Origin: Planctomycetota bacterium
GTDB taxonomy: Bacteria > Planctomycetota > Planctomycetia > Gemmatales > Gemmataceae
Direction of reading: 5' to 3'
DNA: 36,547 bases
Assembly (NCBI GenBank): GCA_009920765.1
Contig: RFZJ01000037.1
Coordinates: 1-36,547 of the forward strand
Position 1 is the first letter of the stretch. Every line of letters begins with the position of its first letter. The notes beneath the pieces are model-generated. The model searched no databases. It had not been told where the DNA came from and saw only the letters and a list, made by a program, of their open reading frames with translations. Below are positions 32,627 through 36,547 of the stretch, piece after piece. A program made the translations under genes and the position numbers.

Positions 32627-32955
32627 GAACACCTCTATTGCACTTGTTTCCTGAAAAATATCGAGCAGTCTCAACTGTTTAACAGAGCGATCTTGTCAAA
32701 AATTTTTCGGTATACCCAAACAAAGACTGGTTGACCGTCTAAACAATCTGGAAGCTTGAAATTCTTTCCAAGCTACTTCAATTTTATCCTAATGCCACAA
32801 ACGATTGATATCAAGTAATAAGGAAAGGAACTTTTAAAGAAAAGAATTTTTGCTGGAAAGTAGGCAAAGGATATGAAGATTTGAAGTGTTTCTAATCTTT
32901 AATAAGGTATCACACCCGGGCTTCTTCTTAAGTTTCATTTTCGTGTGATTTGTTC
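32627..32955. other. Intergenic spacer, 329 bp, no gene
   Basis: This spacer lies between the ABC ATPase and bpt, both on the minus strand. It is AT-rich. Two weak inverted repeats were seen: GAAGCTTG at 32751-32758 with CAAGCT at 32769-32774, and ATCACAC/GTGTGAT at 32909-32915 and 32943-32949, which could end the bpt transcript. A TTGACA reading on the minus strand (32699-32694) has no good -10 at normal spacing. A 34-codon minus-strand frame exists near 32850-32938 but has no ribosome site. No RNA gene was recognised. Confidence 0.5.
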
Positions 32956-33666
32956 TTAGCTGTAGGAAATCCAATTTCCGTCCACGGTTAATATTTCGTT
33001 TGGCTTGAACCCAGCTTTGTATTCAAGGGATTGGCACCCTTTGACATAGTACCCCAAGTAAACATGGGGCAAATTCCTTCTTTTTGCCTCACTAATCAAA
33101 GTCATTACATTCCAGATGCCCAATCCATGTGAATAGAGGTTTGGATCATGAAAAAAGTAAATTGCTGATAAACCGCATTTCAACCCATCCACATACCCAA
33201 CTCCGCAAAGCTTTCCGTTTTCCCGGTACATCCATTGCTCAACTGGAAAGGGGTTGTCTAAAAATGAGCAATCGAAGGAAAACTCGTCTCGCTCTTCCTT
33301 GATGGGCCAATCCCTTGAAAAAGCCCTTTCTGCATGAAATCGGTCATAAAGGTCCATGATTTCATCGGTGAGGAAAGGTTCTTTGATTTCTAAAGTGATG
33401 CGACCGTGGTTTGCCTTGAAATTACGAGATTGGCTTCGGTTTGGCTTGTAATCTTTTACTGGGATTCTTAACGATTTACATTCTTTGCAATTTTCGCATC
33501 TCGGCCTGAAGACTTGCCTGCCAAAGTGTCTCCACCCTGCAAGCAATCGTTGTTCGTATTCTGCACTCGACATTTCAAGAATCAGATCGCATTCGGTTAT
33601 GCTTTCTTTGTCTGCTAGATAATGGCAGGTATCGGGGGGAGTTATAATATTTAACGATATTTGCAT
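32956..33666 (-). CDS. bpt: Bpt/Ate-type aminoacyl-tRNA protein transferase
   Basis: A 236-residue protein of the arginyl/leucyl-tRNA protein transferase family. The cysteine cluster RPRCENCKECKSLR near 55-68, CHYL near residue 14, and C-terminal YLGYYVKGCQSLEYKAGFKP are family signatures. Length fits bacterial Bpt (about 235-250). Such enzymes attach Leu (Bpt) or Arg (Ate1) to N-terminal Asp or Glu and mark the protein for ClpS-ClpAP degradation (N-degron pathway). The bacterial form usually transfers Leu, so bpt is preferred, but the sequence alone does not settle the amino acid. No clpS or aat gene is nearby. It is divergent from malQ across a perfect dyad. Confidence 0.88.
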   Translation of the reverse strand: MQISLNIITPPDTCHYLADKESITECDLILEMSSAEYEQRLLAGWRHFGRQVFRPRCENCKECKSLRIPVKDYKPNRSQSRNFKANHGRITLEIKEPFLTDEIMDLYDRFHAERAFSRDWPIKEERDEFSFDCSFLDNPFPVEQWMYRENGKLCGVGYVDGLKCGLSAIYFFHDPNLYSHGLGIWNVMTLISEAKRRNLPHVYLGYYVKGCQSLEYKAGFKPNEILTVDGNWISYS

Positions 33667-33708
33667 CTTGGCCTTCCATGGAAAGCTTTAATTCGGTTTT
33701 AAATACTA

Positions 33709-33738
33709 TTGCCTTGAACCTTAAGCATTTCAAGGCAA
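33709..33738. promoter_or_regulatory. Perfect 10-bp dyad between bpt and malQ
   Basis: TTGCCTTGAA (33709-33718) and TTCAAGGCAA (33729-33738) form a perfect inverted repeat with a 10-nt centre. It lies between two divergent genes, where no terminator is needed, so an operator for a dimeric regulator is the simplest reading. A weak TTGCGC-17-GATAGT pair (33766-33794) is the nearest possible plus-strand promoter for malQ. Confidence 0.45.
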
Positions 33739-33827
33739 GAATATTCTTTTAGCTGACTTGAATGTTTGCGCTTGCTTGGCGAAAGATTGATAGTAAATGA
33801 TTTATTAAAATCTAAAGGATCTTTTTT

Positions 33828-35966
33828 ATGGCTGATCAGCATGAAGGATTATGCAGGCTCGCAGAATATTGTGGAATTGAAAAAGGCTATTATGATGCGG
33901 TGGGTAAGTGGGTTCAGTCTTCTGAGGAAGCATTTATCGCAATATTAAATCAGTTGGATATACCTATAAATAGTCCGGATGAAGCCCCTCATTTTTTGCA
34001 TTCAAAGTCGCTATGTGATTGTTCAAAACCTCTTGAACCCGTAAGTGTTTCCTGGTTTTCAGCAGAGCAGGGGTATGCTGAAATCCCTTTGCTGCTTCCC
34101 AAAGATTCGTTTCAAGGCCTTTGCAAAGCCCGGTTAGATCTTGAAAATGGCACTCAAATATCTTGGGAATTCTCAACTTTTGAATTGATTGTATCCTCTA
34201 CGAAATCGGTTTTTGACAAAGAATATGTCACACTACAAATTGAGGTACCTCAAAAAATTCCACTGGGTTGCCATGTTTTTTACCTCGAAGGTCCTTTTGG
34301 CAACTTCCAATCTGCCCTTTTGGCCGCCCCCAAGAGGGCTCACGGCGCAACTTTAGAACCTGACCAAAAAAACTGGGGTGTTTTTCTACCGTTATATGCT
34401 GCAAAATCTGATCGAAATTTGGGGGCAGGAGACTTTACCGACCTTGAAAAACTCATCGAATGGACTGCCAAGCAAGGAGGAAAAGTGGTTGGAACTCTGC
34501 CTATGCTTTCCGCTTTTCTCGATAAACCTTGTGAAATCAGCCCATATTCTCCAGCAAGTAGATTGTTTTGGAATGAATTTTATCTGGATGTTGAAAGAAT
34601 TGCAGAATTCGAATATTCCCCAGATGCAAGGAAGCTTTTTAATTCACCAGAGTTTCAACGGGAGGCAAAAAGTTTAAGAGAGCTGGATTTGGTCGATTAT
34701 CCAAAGGTTATGAAGCTTAAAAGGAAAATATTGGAATTACTTGTTCTCGATTTTTTGCAAACTTCGAATCCAGTTAGAAAAGCCGCGTTAGATGCTTATA
34801 TAGCCAAAAGGCCTGAAATTTTAGACTTTGCACTTTTTCGCGCCAATGTAGAAAAATACAAATCCTCCTGGCATACCTGGCCTACAGAATTAAATGCAGG
34901 TGCATTGAACGATAATGATGTAGATCCTTTGGTTAGGCATTATTACATCCTTTCTCAATGGTGGGCGGAAGAACAGATTACAAATGTTTCTGAAAAGGCT
35001 TTGCATTTTGGAGCCAAGGGGCTTTATTTGGATTTGCCTTTGGGCGTAAATGCTGACAGTTATGATGTTTATAGACACAGGGAACTCTTTGCCATGGGTG
35101 CATCTGGGGGCGCTCCTCCAGACAGTTTCTTTACTTTGGGCCAGGACTGGGGCTTTCCTCCTCTTAGGCCTGACAAGCTTTTAGAAAATAAATTGACATA
35201 CCTGCGAAGTTGCCTGAGTCACCATATGAAGCATTGTTCCATGCTTAGAGTGGATCATGTGATGGGGTTACACAGGCTTTATTGGGTCCCGAAAGGCCTG
35301 GGGGCAAAAAATGGCGCTTACGTTCGTTACAATTCTGAAGCAATGTATGCTATTTTTAATCTCGAATCCCATAAGCATAAGACTTTGATTATTGGTGAAG
35401 ATTTGGGAACGGTTCCTCCCGCAGTCCGCCCGATGATGAAAAATCACGGTTGGCATCGTCTTTGTGTCGGCCAGTTTGAGATAAACCCAAAACCCGGTCG
35501 GGTGCTTAATGAAACTCCTGAGGGGGCAGTTGCGAGCATTAATACGCATGATCTTCCCACCTTTGCTTCTTATTGGTTGGGCACCGATATAGATGAAAGA
35601 GTGGAGATGGGGTTATTAACAGAAGAAGAAGCAAAACAAGAGTCAAATGCCCGAAAAATGATGCGGGAAGCCGTTCTGGAAGGGATTGGGGAGGAAAACT
35701 GCGGGGAAATTACGGGTGAGGACCAAGAAAAACAAATGCAAAGGGTTTTGGAAAGTATCTTTGATGAATTGGCGCAAAGTCAAGCTGGGACAGTACTTGT
35801 GAATTTGGAAGATGCTTGGTTTTGCAGGGAACCACAGAATGTGCCCGGAACTTGGAAGGAAAAGCCCAACTGGATGCATAAATCGAGGTATAGTAATCAG
35901 GAATTAGACAGTGTGGCGTATTTAAAGTGGATCGTCAAAAAAATAAATAATGTGAGAAACCGCTAA
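33828..35966 (+). CDS. malQ: 4-alpha-glucanotransferase (amylomaltase, GH77)
   Basis: A 712-residue glycoside hydrolase family 77 enzyme, close to E. coli MalQ in length. About 165 N-terminal residues precede the barrel and contain beta-rich segments. Catalytic residues are visible: nucleophile D476 (LRVDHVMGLHRLYWVP), acid/base E524 (IIGEDLGTVP) and D575 (NTHDLPTFASYW). The binding motifs SPYSPASRLFWNEFYLDV, GLYLDLPLGVNADSYDV and GAPPDSFFTLGQDWGFPPL are present. It transfers glucan chains between maltodextrins in glycogen or maltodextrin metabolism in the cytoplasm. AAAGGAT lies 6-8 nt before the ATG. It is the last gene before the 23S unit and a separate transcription unit from bpt. Confidence 0.95.
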   Translation: MADQHEGLCRLAEYCGIEKGYYDAVGKWVQSSEEAFIAILNQLDIPINSPDEAPHFLHSKSLCDCSKPLEPVSVSWFSAEQGYAEIPLLLPKDSFQGLCKARLDLENGTQISWEFSTFELIVSSTKSVFDKEYVTLQIEVPQKIPLGCHVFYLEGPFGNFQSALLAAPKRAHGATLEPDQKNWGVFLPLYAAKSDRNLGAGDFTDLEKLIEWTAKQGGKVVGTLPMLSAFLDKPCEISPYSPASRLFWNEFYLDVERIAEFEYSPDARKLFNSPEFQREAKSLRELDLVDYPKVMKLKRKILELLVLDFLQTSNPVRKAALDAYIAKRPEILDFALFRANVEKYKSSWHTWPTELNAGALNDNDVDPLVRHYYILSQWWAEEQITNVSEKALHFGAKGLYLDLPLGVNADSYDVYRHRELFAMGASGGAPPDSFFTLGQDWGFPPLRPDKLLENKLTYLRSCLSHHMKHCSMLRVDHVMGLHRLYWVPKGLGAKNGAYVRYNSEAMYAIFNLESHKHKTLIIGEDLGTVPPAVRPMMKNHGWHRLCVGQFEINPKPGRVLNETPEGAVASINTHDLPTFASYWLGTDIDERVEMGLLTEEEAKQESNARKMMREAVLEGIGEENCGEITGEDQEKQMQRVLESIFDELAQSQAGTVLVNLEDAWFCREPQNVPGTWKEKPNWMHKSRYSNQELDSVAYLKWIVKKINNVRNR

Positions 35967-36056
35967 ATTTCCAGCATTTTTTGAGGGTCTGCAAAAAATT
36001 TCTTGCACTCCCCTTGTCTTGGGAACGAACTGCCCTAAAAATCATTATGTGTGCTG

Positions 36057-36062
36057 TATAAA
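36057..36062 (+). promoter_or_regulatory. Possible -10 element of the 23S rRNA unit
   Basis: TATAAA matches the -10 consensus at five of six positions and would place transcription start near 36069. No good -35 lies 16-18 nt upstream. An alternative pair is TTGTCT (36014-36019) with TAAAAA (36036-36041). The promoter is therefore not settled, but it must lie between malQ and the boxA-like element if that element is used. Confidence 0.25.
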
Positions 36063-36093
36063 TATTCCGATACTTATTTCAGCAAACGACACA

Positions 36094-36130
36094 GGGCTTC
36101 CAATGGAAGCTTTTTCGGTCTTTGACAATT
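36094..36130 (+). promoter_or_regulatory. boxB-like hairpin and boxA-like antitermination element of the 23S leader
   Basis: GCTTCC-AAT-GGAAGC (36096-36110), extended by G-U and A-U pairs to about 9 bp and followed by five T, is directly followed by GGTCTTTGACAATT at 36117-36130. The latter matches the E. coli rRNA boxA core (GCTCTTTAACA) at nine of eleven positions. Hairpin then boxA is the order in rRNA leaders and spacers, where NusB and NusE bind for antitermination. Read alone, the hairpin with T5 could be the malQ terminator. Confidence 0.5.
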
Positions 36131-36357
36131 AGGCAGCGGTAAGAAGTTGCATCGCAAGATCAAACAACTAATTAGAGTAATCTAAGTCGAGTTGTTTAAA
36201 GTGAACTTTGCGAGAGCCTTTAGAATAGAGAGAACTTAAGGATCGTTACAATTTGATTAATATTTTCTTAGCGGGAAGTATTAATCGTAATCTGGAGGTC
36301 GATTTTTAGTTTTTTTTGATTCGTGGAAACATGAAGAGGAGAAGACGGGATCGATGC
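36131..36357 (+). promoter_or_regulatory. 23S rRNA leader with two further hairpins
   Basis: Between boxA and the mature 23S end lie two structures. AAACAACT (36162-36169) pairs with AGTTGTTT (36190-36197). GATTAATATTTTC (36255-36267) pairs along all 13 positions, with G-U pairs, with GGAAGTATTAATC (36274-36286) around a 6-nt loop. The second may be an RNase III or processing element. No tRNA and no 16S sequence is present in this leader. Confidence 0.5.
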
Positions 36358-36547
36358 GTCCAAATTACTAAGGGCATGTGGGGGATGTCTTGGCACCAAA
36401 AGACGAAGAAGGGCGCGGAAAACTGCGATAATCCCGGTGGAGTTGTTAAACAAGCGTTGAGACCGGGGTACCTGAATAAGCTTACACTGAATACATAGGT
36501 GTATGCGGCAAACTCGGAGAACTGAAACATCTCAGTACCCGAAGGAA
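36358..36547 (+). rRNA. rrl: 23S ribosomal RNA, 5' part (continues beyond the window)
   Basis: The sequence from about 36358 aligns by eye with the 5' end of bacterial 23S rRNA: CTAAGGGCATGTGGGGGATG, TCTTGGCACC, GACGAAGAAGGGCG and, near the window end, GAACTGAAACATCTCAGTAC. The start is set by matching CTAAG at 36368 to position 11 of E. coli 23S and could shift by a few bases. About 190 nt are visible, the rest lying to the right. No 16S gene or spacer tRNA precedes it; the upstream neighbour is malQ. Confidence 0.93.

Noticed and set aside
32837..32938. 34-codon minus-strand frame starting with ATG at 32938
   Set aside because: No ribosome site and low-complexity composition; located just after bpt, more likely 3' untranslated sequence.
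36122..36127. TTGACA as a -35 promoter element
   Set aside because: No -10 at 16-18 nt spacing; the word is part of the boxA-like TCTTTGACAAT.

Overview
The window is about 36.5 kb of chromosomal DNA from a bacterium that is most likely a member of the Planctomycetota (class Planctomycetia, lower GC than most). The evidence is gene content: a DUF1501 / DUF1549-DUF1553 / pre-peptidase C-terminal (PPC) operon, a zinc-ribbon plus DUF1559-like membrane protein, a GYF-domain trypsin-like protease, many lineage-type sigma factors, and a 23S rRNA gene with no 16S gene in front of it. No insertion sequence, prophage, CRISPR array or tRNA gene was recognised.

Layout. 1-2185: a sigma-70 family factor with a MerR-type N-terminal domain, preceded on the same strand by a 37-codon ORF that ends 1 nt before its start, then an AT-rich divergent spacer with a 10-bp dyad. 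2186-3956: two coupled genes of unknown function. 3957-9538 (minus): the DUF1501, DUF1549/DUF1553 and PPC operon. 9712-12867 (minus): a regulatory and envelope cluster made of an MCE (MlaD-like) protein fused to an OmpA-like domain, a sigma-70-like factor 3 nt downstream, and a PspF-like sigma-54 activator. 13044-15620: a zinc-ribbon/TM/DUF1559-like protein. 15692-21789 (minus): a small membrane protein, a lipoprotein with a B-A-A-B repeat order, ResB and CcsA (System II cytochrome c maturation), and an enolase-superfamily enzyme. 21934-22677: RraA-like protein. 22679-25042 (minus): GYF/TM/trypsin-like protein. 25196-26725: FAD-dependent glycerol-3-phosphate dehydrogenase. 26745-32626 (minus): ABC ATPase, ABC-2 type permease, a large membrane-anchored unknown and a PIG-L deacetylase. 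32956-33666 (minus): Bpt/Ate-type aminoacyl-tRNA protein transferase. 33828-35966: 4-alpha-glucanotransferase. 36358-end: 5' part of a 23S rRNA gene, with its own leader carrying boxB-like and boxA-like antitermination elements.

How the genes fit together. System II cytochrome c maturation (ResB/CcsA) would serve exported haem proteins such as the DUF1549/DUF1553 protein, which has CX4CH and CXXCH motifs. Three transcription regulators sit in the first 12 kb, two of them directly linked to an MCE-type envelope protein. Several divergent spacers carry perfect dyads that could be operators. The strongest candidates for something undescribed are the 37-codon ORF coupled to the MerR-sigma gene, the MCE-OmpA / sigma factor / sigma-54 activator cluster, and the stand-alone 23S transcription unit with its own boxB-boxA leader. 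All names come from reading motifs by eye; no database search was run.
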